Shown here piece after piece: positions 1 through 6,546 of a DNA stretch of 33,131 nt. Numbering within the stretch: the stretch's first letter is position 1; every line of letters starts with the position of its first letter. This DNA is from Ignatzschineria sp. (lineage in GTDB: Bacteria > Pseudomonadota > Gammaproteobacteria > Cardiobacteriales > Wohlfahrtiimonadaceae): positions 1-33,131 of the forward strand of contig JASLFU010000032.1 in assembly GCA_030150405.1 (NCBI GenBank). Direction: 5' to 3'. The translations under genes and the position numbers were made by a program. The notes under the pieces were generated by a model. It worked only from the letters and a program-made list of their open reading frames with translations. It ran no database searches and was not told the DNA's origin.

Positions 1-1
1 A

Positions 2-340
2 TTAACGCACGATCATGAGAACCTTGCGCTCTACTTCTCCCGCGCACCTATTCCTTTTCTGCGCGACAGTATGCTAAAAGAGGGGGCCCTGCCCGCTCAG
101 CATCCATTTTTACGTCATATCGGGCTCTATGCTTATCGGGCGGATTTTTTAAATCGCTATCCTGCCCTACAACCTTCGGCATTGGAAAATTTTGAAAAAC
201 TAGAGCAACTTCGCGCTCTTGATAATGGTTTTAAGATCGCTGTTGCTCATACCGATAGTATGCCCCCTAGCGGCATTGATACTGCCGAAGATCTTGAAAA
301 GGCTAATGCCTGGATACGGGAATATAATCTTACTCCGTAA
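2..340 (+). CDS. kdsB: 3-deoxy-manno-octulosonate cytidylyltransferase, C-terminal part
   Basis: KdsB activates KDO with CTP to give CMP-KDO, the donor for the inner core of lipopolysaccharide; it is a cytoplasmic enzyme. The reading frame is open from base 2, so the gene enters from the left edge and only its last 112 residues are present. The visible part holds the family stretches ALYFSRAPIPFLRD and FLRHIGLYAYR, followed by the LE.LEQLRAL-type helix and a C-terminal SGIDTAEDLEKA segment typical of the nucleotide-sugar transferase fold. The first in-frame ATG inside the window (71) is internal, not the start. psd follows 72 bases later on the same strand; whether they share a transcript is not clear. 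Identification is confident. Confidence 0.93.
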   Translation, partial: LTHDHENLALYFSRAPIPFLRDSMLKEGALPAQHPFLRHIGLYAYRADFLNRYPALQPSALENFEKLEQLRALDNGFKIAVAHTDSMPPSGIDTAEDLEKANAWIREYNLTP

Positions 341-412
341 GTTTTCAACATTTTTATAAAATCTCTCATACCTAAAGAGAATTCATTACCCTTCATTTAA
401 AGAGTTATATCG

Positions 413-1279
413 ATGCTAAAAAACAGATCCTTTCAGCGCTTCTCCTCTGCCCTTTTCCGTAAAATCACTCGCATCCGTGCAAATTGGTTTAAAAACCCCT
501 TTATTAACCTCTTCGCTAAGTTATATAAGATTGAATGGGCTGATTTTGAGCGTCAAAGCGCGAAAGAGTTTGAAAACTTTAACGACTTTTTTACCCGAGA
601 ACTCAAAGCCGATGCCCGCCCTCTATCTAACGCTCCGATTATCTCCCCTTCAGATGGCAGAATCGCAGCTGCCGGAACCTTAAAGGGCTTACAATTTATT
701 GAAGCAAAGGGGCATCAATTTACTTTAGATGCATTACTTGCCGACCCTGAACTCGCGGCCCAATTTAGTGATGGCGAATTTGCGACGATCTATCTCTCCC
801 CAAGAGATTATCACCGCATTCATATGCCGACCGATGGGCGACTCTTGCGTTCTATCCATATCCCCGGGGAGCTCTATAGCGTCTCTCTAAAAATGGCGGA
901 TAAGATCCCCACACTCTTTGCTGAAAATGAGCGCTTGGTCACGCTCTTTGAGACTGAATATGGAAAGATCATTCTTATTTTAGTCGGCGCTATTAATGTC
1001 TCGAGTATTGAGACTGTATGGGAGGGCGAAATTACCCCACCCTATGGCAAAACACTCCATTATCGCTCTTGGGAAGAGAAAGAGATCACGCTTAAAAAAG
1101 GGGAAGAACTAGGCCGATTTAATATGGGGTCAACGGTAATTGTGATTACTGAAAATGGCCAATTGAGTCTCGACCCTAAAATTAAAGAACAACTAACCAA
1201 TACTACTCTTAAACTTGGGGAGCCACTTTTTGTCGATAAAAAAACGCTTAAGGAGAGTATTAAAGAGAGCAATGCGTAA
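413..1279 (+). CDS. psd: phosphatidylserine decarboxylase proenzyme
   Basis: Psd decarboxylates phosphatidylserine to phosphatidylethanolamine at the inner membrane. The 288-residue proenzyme shows the self-cleavage motif MGST, with the predicted cut between Gly239 and Ser240 (codons at 1127-1132). Ser240 would become the pyruvoyl group of the small alpha chain. The catalytic partners expected in the family are visible: Asp81 in SPSDGR and His134/His137 in the PRDYHRIHMP block. It is somewhat shorter than the E. coli enzyme (about 322 residues), mostly at the ends. The ATG at 413 has only a weak purine-rich AAAGAG about ten bases upstream, so the start is the most likely but not strongly marked. 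A small hairpin lies just after the stop (1297-1312), without a good U-tract. Confidence 0.95.
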   Translation: MLKNRSFQRFSSALFRKITRIRANWFKNPFINLFAKLYKIEWADFERQSAKEFENFNDFFTRELKADARPLSNAPIISPSDGRIAAAGTLKGLQFIEAKGHQFTLDALLADPELAAQFSDGEFATIYLSPRDYHRIHMPTDGRLLRSIHIPGELYSVSLKMADKIPTLFAENERLVTLFETEYGKIILILVGAINVSSIETVWEGEITPPYGKTLHYRSWEEKEITLKKGEELGRFNMGSTVIVITENGQLSLDPKIKEQLTNTTLKLGEPLFVDKKTLKESIKESNA

Positions 1280-1309
1280 TCTCTCCTTCCCTTTAGATAC
1301 CGCATTCGG

Positions 1310-1315
1310 TATAAT
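1310..1315 (+). promoter_or_regulatory. candidate -10 box of the rpsF operon
   Basis: A perfect TATAAT stands 108 bases before the preferred rpsF start, in the gap after psd. No convincing -35 hexamer lies 17 bases upstream. The box also overlaps a short perfect hairpin (ATACCG-CATT-CGGTAT, 1297-1312). A promoter is expected somewhere in this gap, since the ribosomal genes need stronger expression than psd, but this exact site is a guess. Confidence 0.35.
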
Positions 1316-1328
1316 GTTCGACTGATTT

Positions 1329-1388
1329 TGACCTATCTTTAACTTCCTAGGTCATCATCTCCTTGTCTTACAGAGTAAATCTGAAGAC
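1329..1388 (+). promoter_or_regulatory. structured 5' leader of rpsF-rpsR-rplI
   Basis: Two stem-loops sit between the putative promoter and rpsF. The first is TGACCTA (1329-1335) pairing with TAGGTCA (1348-1354). The second is GTCTT-A-CAGA (1365-1374) pairing with TCTG-AAGAC (1380-1388), with one bulged A. rpsF mRNA leaders in many bacteria bind the S6:S18 complex for feedback control; the conserved CCG bulge of that motif is not clearly seen here, so the role is inferred only from position and structure. Confidence 0.35.
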
Positions 1389-1423
1389 TTTAAGTTAATT
1401 TTAAATCCATAAGGAGCATGAAA

Positions 1424-1783
1424 ATGCGTCATTACGAAGTTGTATTTCTGGTTCATCCAGACCAAAGCGAGCAAGTACCCGCAATGATCGACCGCTATAA
1501 AGCGATCGTAACTGATGAAGGTGGTACTGTTCACCGTTTAGAAGATTGGGGTCGTCGTCAACTTGCATACCCTATTCAAAAAATTCATAAAGCTCACTAT
1601 GTTCTTATGAATATTGAGTGCAATGAGACCGCTTTAGAAGAGCTTCAAAGCGCTTTCCGCTTTAACGATGCTGTAATTCGTGATCTTATCGTTGCGAAAG
1701 AAGAGGCTATCACAGAACCTTCAGTGATGATGGCAAAGCCAGAGCGCACTGAAAATCGTGAAGAAAACTCAGAGCAAGAATAA
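1424..1783 (+). CDS. rpsF: 30S ribosomal protein S6
   Basis: S6 binds S18 on the platform of the 30S subunit. The protein begins MRHYEVVFLVHPDQSEQV, nearly the enterobacterial sequence, and ends in the usual acidic tail. Two in-frame ATGs compete. The one at 1418 is only one base from the Shine-Dalgarno AAGGAG (1411-1416), while the one at 1424 has a good 7-base spacing and matches the known N-terminus, so 1424 is chosen (119 residues). rpsR follows after 38 bases. In E. coli priB lies between these two genes; here there is no room for it. Confidence 0.97.
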   Translation: MRHYEVVFLVHPDQSEQVPAMIDRYKAIVTDEGGTVHRLEDWGRRQLAYPIQKIHKAHYVLMNIECNETALEELQSAFRFNDAVIRDLIVAKEEAITEPSVMMAKPERTENREENSEQE

Positions 1784-1821
1784 GCTCTTTCGTAACTATC
1801 TAAATAGAGAGGAAATCTAAT

Positions 1822-2046
1822 ATGTCACGTTATATTCGTCGTAGAAAATTTTGTCGTTTCACTGCTGAAGGCGTTAAAGAGATCGATTACAAAGATGTAA
1901 ACATGTTAAAAAATTATATCTCCGAGACAGGTAAAATCGTTCCTAGCCGTGTAACTGGCACAAGCGCACGCTATCAGCGTCAGCTTTCAAAAGCGATTAA
2001 ACGCGCACGTTACATCGCGTTAATCCCATATACACATCAACACTAA
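1822..2046 (+). CDS. rpsR: 30S ribosomal protein S18
   Basis: A 74-residue protein with the S18 signature RRRKFCRFTAEGVKEIDYKD near the N-terminus and the conserved basic core GKIVPSRVTGTSARYQRQL followed by the KRARYIALIPYT end. It pairs with S6 on the 30S platform. Its start has the Shine-Dalgarno GAGAGGAAAT about nine bases upstream. It lies in the rpsF-rpsR-rplI operon, 18 bases ahead of rplI, so translation of the three is probably coordinated. Confidence 0.98.
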   Translation: MSRYIRRRKFCRFTAEGVKEIDYKDVNMLKNYISETGKIVPSRVTGTSARYQRQLSKAIKRARYIALIPYTHQH

Positions 2047-2064
2047 TCGTCATAGGGAGATACA

Positions 2065-2517
2065 ATGAAAGTTATTCTTTTAGAAAAAATTGAAAATTTA
2101 GGTTCTCTTGGTGACACTGTTGACGTGAAGCCAGGATTTGCACGTAACTTCCTTTTACCTCAAGGTAAAGCCACGGAAGCAACTGCTGTAAACCTTGCTC
2201 GTTTTGAAGAGCAGCGTGCAGAGCTTGAAGCAAAACAGGCCGAAGTACTTGCAGAAGCAGAAGCTCGTGGTGAGAAATTAGCAGGCTTAGTGATCACTAT
2301 GGCTGTTAAATCTGGAGCGGAAGGTCGTCTCTTTGGTTCAGTAACTCCTCAAGATATTGCACAAGCAATCACAGATGCAGGCGTTCAGTTAGACCGTAAA
2401 GAAGTTCGTATTCCTGAAGGCTCTATCCGCGCAATCGGTGAGCATACTGTAACTCTTCACCTCCATGCAGATGTAGAAGTTGAAATTACAGTAAACGTTA
2501 CACCAGAAGCTGAATAA
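2065..2517 (+). CDS. rplI: 50S ribosomal protein L9
   Basis: L9 is a two-domain protein of the large subunit that sits at the base of the L1 stalk and helps keep the reading frame. The 150 residues show the N-terminal signature (MKVILLEKIENLGSLGD, then VKPGFARNFLLPQGKA), the long connecting helix (about residues 40-75, rich in Ala, Glu and Lys), and the C-terminal domain with SGAEGRLFGSVT. The length is normal for the family. AGGGAG stands seven bases before the ATG. It is the last gene of its operon; the terminator follows 57 bases after the stop. Confidence 0.98.
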   Translation: MKVILLEKIENLGSLGDTVDVKPGFARNFLLPQGKATEATAVNLARFEEQRAELEAKQAEVLAEAEARGEKLAGLVITMAVKSGAEGRLFGSVTPQDIAQAITDAGVQLDRKEVRIPEGSIRAIGEHTVTLHLHADVEVEITVNVTPEAE

Positions 2518-2574
2518 TTTATTTTCTTAAAGCGCTTATAAATTTACCAAGAGCGCAAGAAAAAGAATTTATTT

Positions 2575-2604
2575 AAAGTCCCATATTTTTATGGGACTTT
2601 TTTT
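2575..2604 (+). terminator. intrinsic terminator of rpsF-rpsR-rplI
   Basis: A perfect 10-bp stem, AAAGTCCCAT (2575-2584) with ATGGGACTTT (2591-2600), a 6-base loop and a run of seven T (2598-2604). It lies 57 bases after the rplI stop. Confidence 0.93.
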
Positions 2605-2757
2605 ATACTTTTTATATCTAATCTTCATTCCCTTATTGAAGAGTAAACCCTTTGGCAACCCATTAAACCTTCTCTTATCTCTCTCTATCAATGCACTTAA
2701 AGATCGATCACTCTTCTCCTTCTTTAAGATCTATCTTTATTGAGTAGCTCATAAAAA
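2605..2757. other. intergenic stretch between two convergent terminators
   Basis: The gene-free gap between rplI and the protease gene (2518-2870) holds only the two terminators listed separately. In the part between them I see no credible reading frame, promoter or repeat. Confidence 0.6.
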
Positions 2758-2807
2758 AGCCCGCGATCACTTGGTTGTCTAAACCTAAGTACCGCAGGCT
2801 CTTGTTT
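2754..2807 (-). terminator. terminator of the DegP-type protease gene, possibly bidirectional
   Basis: A long imperfect hairpin: outer arms AGCCcGCG (2758-2765) and CGCaGGCT (2793-2800), inner arms ACTTGGTT (2769-2776) and AACCTAAGT (2782-2790). On the minus strand it runs into six T (2753-2758 read in reverse), as expected for the gene ending at 2871. A second T-run on the plus strand (2804-2811) could make it work in both directions. Confidence 0.8.
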
Positions 2808-2870
2808 TTTTACGTAAAAATTACTTAAAAGTTTTCAGAAGTCTAAAGATAACTTGATACCTTAAAGAGG

Positions 2871-4481
2871 TTACTCTTTATCCTCTTCTTCACTCTCTTT
2901 CTCTTCCGAGTGATCGGAGGCATCTTGATCTTTAAGCTCTTTCTGCTCTTCTACTTTCTCTTTAGCCTTCTTCTCTTTATCACTCTTTTCGCGCTTTGCT
3001 TTAGCCTCATCTTTACTCTCTGGCTTCTCCTTCTCAATACGATCTTGCTCTAATTGAGGCTTACGAATCGCCATAAAGTAAGGATTTCCATTACGCTTAA
3101 CTAAAAGACGAAGTGCGCGCTCATCACGAGCTTTATCCATCGCTTCAATAAAGGTATCGATATCTTCCACATCCATACCATTAATTTGCGAGATGATATC
3201 TCCGCGACGAACACCTGCTTGCTGGCCTAAACCATCAACGCTTACAGAAGTGACAATCACCCCTTTATCTTTATCCGCGCGATCATCAGCAATATTTTCA
3301 ACCACAATGCCTAAAGCATTATCTGTAGCGCTCTCGCCCCCACGGCTCACAGCAAGTTTGGAGTCATCATCTAAAATCTCAATTTTCACTTTAAGATTTT
3401 GACGCTTATTATCCCGTAAGATCTCCACCTCTACTGTCTCATCACCGCGAACACGGCTTACAAGTACAGGTAACTGGCTCGAAGTCACAACCTCTTGGCC
3501 GTTAAACTTTAAGATAATATCGCCCGCTTTTAGCTTAGCTTTAGCAGCTGGACTATTAGGGACAACGCTGGCCACTAACGCTCCTTCTGGTTTTTTAAGA
3601 CCAAAAGAATCTGCAAGCGCCGCAGTCACCTCTTGAATCTGCACTCCTAACCAACCACGGGTAACTTTTCCATTTTCGGTAATCTGCTCCACAACATCCA
3701 TAGCCAGATCGATCGGAATGGCAAAGCTGACACCTGCATAGCTCCCCGTACTTGTGTAGATTTGTGAGTTAATACCAATCACTTCACCTTCTGTATTAAA
3801 GAGTGGTCCTCCTGAGTTGCCAGGATTTACAGCGGCATCGGTCTGAATAAAGGGCGTGTAATTATCATTTGGGAGATTACGACCTAAAGAGCTAATAATC
3901 CCTTGTGTTGCCGTATAATCTAGGCCAAAAGGAGAGCCTACAGCCATCACCCACTGCCCTACTTTAAGCTTAGTCACATCCGCAATTTTTACTGTGGGGA
4001 GATCTTTAGCTTTTACCCGTAAAACGGCCACATCTGTTTTCTCATCTTTACCGATAAGCTCTGCTTTCACCTCTCGGCGATCGGCAAGATGAACAGTAAT
4101 ATCATCAGCCTTATCGACAACATGAGCATTTGTGATCACTAATCCCTCTTCATCGATAATAAACCCCGAGCCGGCACTTCTAAAGGTGCGCTCTCGCTCT
4201 TGAGGTTTATTAGGACGCTCGCCAAAGAAGAAACTAAAGGGATCATCCCCAAAAGGTGATCCAAAAGGCGAATTATCTCCAAATGGGAAACCATCAAAGG
4301 GGGAACGAACTCTTATCTTCTCTTTCCCTTCTGTGGTAATACTCACCACCGCAGCTTTGTTCTCTTCAAAGAGCGTGCTCCAATCGGGCAAGCCCTGAGC
4401 CGCAACAGTCTGAACGGCGAAGATCCCGAGCGCAACAACGCCGAGCATCATTCGCTTTAAGTAGTTACGTTCTCTCTTCAT
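2871..4481 (-). CDS. DegP/DegQ (HtrA) family periplasmic serine protease
   Basis: An envelope quality-control protease and chaperone. The 536 residues comprise a signal peptide ending near VAAQG (about 1-30), a trypsin-like domain and two PDZ domains (about 275-370 and 385-475). The catalytic triad is visible: His120 in TNAHVVD, Asp150 in KTDVAVL, and Ser223 in NPGNSGGPL. The loop before the protease core is rich in Phe, Gly, Pro and Asp (residues 60-90), as in DegP/MucD proteins. Odd is the C-terminus: after PDZ2 come about 55 residues made almost only of Lys, Glu, Asp, Ser and Ala, which DegP and DegQ lack. The start is the ATG at 4481, seven bases from AAGGAG; an in-frame TTG just before it is too close. 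degP, degQ and mucD cannot be separated from sequence alone. Confidence 0.93.
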   Translation of the reverse strand: MKRERNYLKRMMLGVVALGIFAVQTVAAQGLPDWSTLFEENKAAVVSITTEGKEKIRVRSPFDGFPFGDNSPFGSPFGDDPFSFFFGERPNKPQERERTFRSAGSGFIIDEEGLVITNAHVVDKADDITVHLADRREVKAELIGKDEKTDVAVLRVKAKDLPTVKIADVTKLKVGQWVMAVGSPFGLDYTATQGIISSLGRNLPNDNYTPFIQTDAAVNPGNSGGPLFNTEGEVIGINSQIYTSTGSYAGVSFAIPIDLAMDVVEQITENGKVTRGWLGVQIQEVTAALADSFGLKKPEGALVASVVPNSPAAKAKLKAGDIILKFNGQEVVTSSQLPVLVSRVRGDETVEVEILRDNKRQNLKVKIEILDDDSKLAVSRGGESATDNALGIVVENIADDRADKDKGVIVTSVSVDGLGQQAGVRRGDIISQINGMDVEDIDTFIEAMDKARDERALRLLVKRNGNPYFMAIRKPQLEQDRIEKEKPESKDEAKAKREKSDKEKKAKEKVEEQKELKDQDASDHSEEKESEEEDKE

Positions 4482-4583
4482 CAAAATTCTCCTTATTGAT
4501 CTAATTTTAAATATGAATACTTTTCAATTATTTCTGACTCAATCTACTTTAGTACATAACTTATAAAATAGTTTCAAAGCCCT

Positions 4584-4614
4584 ATTATAATGGAGGCATC
4601 TCTGTGAAATTCAA
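4584..4614 (-). promoter_or_regulatory. candidate sigma-70 promoter of the protease gene
   Basis: On the minus strand a perfect TATAAT (4589-4584) follows TTGAAT (4614-4609) at 19 bases, about 100 bases before the protease start. The spacing is long and the -35 only partly fits. No clear sigma-E (GAACTT...TCTGA) site was seen, although degP genes are often controlled that way. Confidence 0.4.
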
Positions 4615-4654
4615 GATTTTCACCCTATTTTTAACGCTATTTTATAAATATAAA

Positions 4655-4688
4655 TGAAAAAAGAGTTGCAAGATCAACCTGCAACTCT
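4655..4688 (-). terminator. terminator of the small exported protein gene
   Basis: A perfect 9-bp stem AGAGTTGCA/TGCAACTCT (4662-4670 with 4680-4688), followed on the minus strand by six T. It begins about 50 bases after the stop at 4737, so it separates this gene from the protease gene. Confidence 0.88.
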
Positions 4689-4736
4689 CTACTGCTTTAG
4701 GGTAACTGAATCCGATCTAAATCGCGAATCGAAAAA

Positions 4737-5042
4737 CTATTCTTTAATATCAAATTCATAGATCCGATCCCCCGCTTTATTCAGCCGCTCGGTATAGATC
4801 ACCTCTAAAATATCGCCATCATCAAAATGGAGAACCCCTTCACACTGGATAAAGCCCCGCTCTGCATCAAACTCTACTGTCTTAAAATCATAAGCATCTA
4901 CCACTCTATAGCCTGTATCAAGCTCTTGATAGAGTTTAAGAAAAGTCTGCTTAGCATCCGGGCTATTACAGACATTAGTAGTGCCATAGGCACCATTTAA
5001 AAGGAAAGGGATTAAGAGTGCACCAAGGAACGATCTTCTCAT
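4737..5042 (-). CDS. small exported protein of unknown function
   Basis: A 101-residue protein I do not recognise. It starts with a classic signal peptide (MRRSF, a hydrophobic core to about residue 17, likely cut after AYG at 20), leaving a mature domain of about 80 residues that is acidic. Two cysteines (Cys25 and Cys67) are placed so that a periplasmic disulfide is possible. The pattern of alternating hydrophobic residues in the second half suggests a small beta-rich fold. GGAG lies about nine bases before the ATG. It has its own terminator. A short hairpin (5065-5089) and 91 bases separate it from hemW upstream, so it may or may not be cotranscribed with hemW. No function is proposed. Confidence 0.75.
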   Translation of the reverse strand: MRRSFLGALLIPFLLNGAYGTTNVCNSPDAKQTFLKLYQELDTGYRVVDAYDFKTVEFDAERGFIQCEGVLHFDDGDILEVIYTERLNKAGDRIYEFDIKE

Positions 5043-5064
5043 AAAACTACTCCAATTTAGAAAG

Positions 5065-5089
5065 AGTGGTATACCTTCAGTCTACCACT
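5065..5089 (-). terminator. weak terminator candidate after hemW
   Basis: A 7-bp stem AGTGGTA/TACCACT (5065-5071, 5083-5089). On the minus strand it is followed by CTTTCTAAATT, a poor U-tract, so at most partial termination is expected before the small exported protein gene. Confidence 0.35.
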
Positions 5090-5133
5090 AAAGAGGCTCT
5101 ACTATAGTGCAATCTTCAATCTTTTCGCGTTTT

Positions 5134-6276
5134 TTATAAAAAATCTTCGAGCATACTATTTAAAAAGAGATGCCCCCGCTCTGTAGGCTGAATATGCGTT
5201 TCACTCTTTTCTAAAAAACCCAGTTTTTGATATTTTTCGATAAAAGGCAGGATCTTACTTTTCGGCAAAAATGTGCGCTCCTCCCAATACTCAATGGGAA
5301 CACCTTTTTTAAGCCGCAAACTATTTAAAAAGAACTCAAAAGGAAGATCTTCTTGGGGGATTTTAGTGAGCGTTAAACGTTCTGCCGCACTCTTTTCCAC
5401 ATAAGTCCGAGGATGTTTTTCAACTTGAGTACGTAAAATAGAGCGATCATTAATCATTGTGATCTTGCCGTGGGCTCCCGCGCCGATACCGATATAATCA
5501 CCAAACTCCCAATAATTTTGATTATGCTGACTCTTCCTACCCGGCTGTGCAAATGCTGAAACCTCATAATGTTCAAAACCCGCTTTCTGAAGCAGCTTGT
5601 AACTCTCTAGCTGCATCTCTTCGATCTCCTCTTCTGGCGGTAACTCAGGCTCATAACGGTAGAAGTAGGTATTAGGCTCAAGGGTTAATTGATAATGTGA
5701 AATATGCTCGGGCTTTAACGCAATAATCGCCGAAAGATCTTTGATTGCCCCCTCTAAACTCTGTAACGGCAGGCCAAACATAATATCGCAATTAATATTT
5801 TCAAATCCGGCTCTACGTGCAATCTCATAAGCTTTAATCGCCTCTTCGCTCGAGTGAATACGCCCAATTTTTTCTAGCTGAAGATCATTTAAACTCTGCA
5901 CCCCAATAGAAAGACGATTAACCCCAATCTCTCGATACGCTTGAAAATAGGAGCTATCCACCGTTCCTGGATTGGCCTCCATAGTGATCTCGATATTAGG
6001 ATCAAACCCTAAAAGCGCTCGCAACTGTGTGAAAAAACTCTCCAATAAAGGAGGTGGCATCAGACTCGGCGTCCCCCCACCAATAAAGATCGAATGGATC
6101 CTTCTTCCCCATATATAGGGGAGAATCTCCGTTACATCATCGATTAAGGTCTCCATATAAGGTTTATAGAGCGCTTCGTTATTGGTGTGTGAATTAAAAT
6201 CACAATAAGGGCATTTCTGAATACACCAAGGAAAATGGATATAGAGGGATAGTGGGATCATCAAATCTGGCCTCAT
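5134..6276 (-). CDS. hemW: radical SAM protein HemW (heme chaperone, HemN-like)
   Basis: HemW is a radical-SAM family protein that binds heme and helps deliver it to respiratory enzymes; it was long annotated as an oxygen-independent coproporphyrinogen oxidase. The 380 residues show the cluster motif CxxxCxxC (Cys18, Cys22, Cys25) followed by DF where true HemN has a fourth cysteine, which points to HemW. Then come GGGTPS, the radical-SAM barrel with EANPGTVD and SIGVQS, and a C-terminal HemN_C winged-helix-like region. Two starts are possible: the ATG at 6276, or the ATG at 6261, which has GAGATGAGG nine bases upstream and gives 375 residues. In E. coli rdgB precedes hemW; here it does not. 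Confidence 0.93.
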   Translation of the reverse strand: MRPDLMIPLSLYIHFPWCIQKCPYCDFNSHTNNEALYKPYMETLIDDVTEILPYIWGRRIHSIFIGGGTPSLMPPPLLESFFTQLRALLGFDPNIEITMEANPGTVDSSYFQAYREIGVNRLSIGVQSLNDLQLEKIGRIHSSEEAIKAYEIARRAGFENINCDIMFGLPLQSLEGAIKDLSAIIALKPEHISHYQLTLEPNTYFYRYEPELPPEEEIEEMQLESYKLLQKAGFEHYEVSAFAQPGRKSQHNQNYWEFGDYIGIGAGAHGKITMINDRSILRTQVEKHPRTYVEKSAAERLTLTKIPQEDLPFEFFLNSLRLKKGVPIEYWEERTFLPKSKILPFIEKYQKLGFLEKSETHIQPTERGHLFLNSMLEDFL

Positions 6277-6348
6277 CTCTAAATGCTAATGGCTAATAGC
6301 TAAGCCACCATAAAGGCTCATAAGCAGTGATAGAGTTAAAATTTTGCA

Positions 6349-6522
6349 TAAGAAAAGCCGCACTCTCGAATCGATCATGCGGCTCTAAAATTAAGCGGGA
6401 GAAAGCGCCCTTCCCAAAGCGCTGACTCCCTATCCTCACACAAGCAAATGTGAGAAATTCACTCTTGCCTAGAGGGGAGATAAACTCCACACAAGCTCTA
6501 GGGGGAAGCCTTCTAAACTCTT
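6349..6522 (-). ncRNA. candidate structured small RNA between ttrA and hemW
   Basis: About 174 bases on the minus strand start just after an extended -10 promoter and end in an intrinsic terminator, with no credible protein. Stem-loops in order of transcription: SL1 CCTAGAG/CTCTAGG (6502-6496 with 6474-6468) with an inner GGAG/CTCC; SL2 CTCACA/TGTGAG (6454-6449 with 6440-6435); SL3 GGGAG, 2x2 internal loop, then AGCGC closing toward GCGCT (6430-6397), whose tip can form a GGGA tetraloop; then the terminator SL4. It does not resemble 6S, 4.5S, tmRNA or RNase P RNA as far as I can judge. The alternative is a structured 3' untranslated region of ttrA. A 65-codon frame from a GTG crosses it, terminator included, and is not believed. 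Confidence 0.55.
6356..6384 (-). terminator. terminator of the ttrBCA operon and of the candidate small RNA
   Basis: A perfect 7-bp stem AGCCGCA/TGCGGCT (6356-6362 with 6378-6384); read on the minus strand it is followed by TTTTCTTA. It lies 160 bases after the ttrA stop. Confidence 0.85.
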
Positions 6523-6527
6523 AAAGC

Positions 6528-6536
6528 ATTATACCA
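6528..6536 (-). promoter_or_regulatory. extended -10 promoter, TGGTATAAT
   Basis: On the minus strand TGG-TATAAT (6536-6528) is a perfect extended -10 element placed 11 bases after the ttrA stop. The -35 position falls in the last codons of ttrA and has no match, which is usual for extended -10 promoters. Transcription would begin near 6520-6522. Confidence 0.55.
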
Positions 6537-6546
6537 AATGCAGAAT

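Noticed and set aside
1060..1305. Minus-strand frame opposite the end of psd
   Set aside because: It covers the conserved psd autocleavage region in antisense and has no supporting signals.
6435..6454. CTCACA...TGTGAG palindrome as a CRP site
   Set aside because: The half-sites are in the wrong order (CRP needs TGTGA first, then TCACA) and the stem sits inside a transcribed hairpin series.
6293..6490. 65-codon frame on the minus strand between ttrA and hemW
   Set aside because: It starts with GTG without a ribosome site and runs straight through a perfect intrinsic terminator and three stem-loops; the RNA explanation is better.
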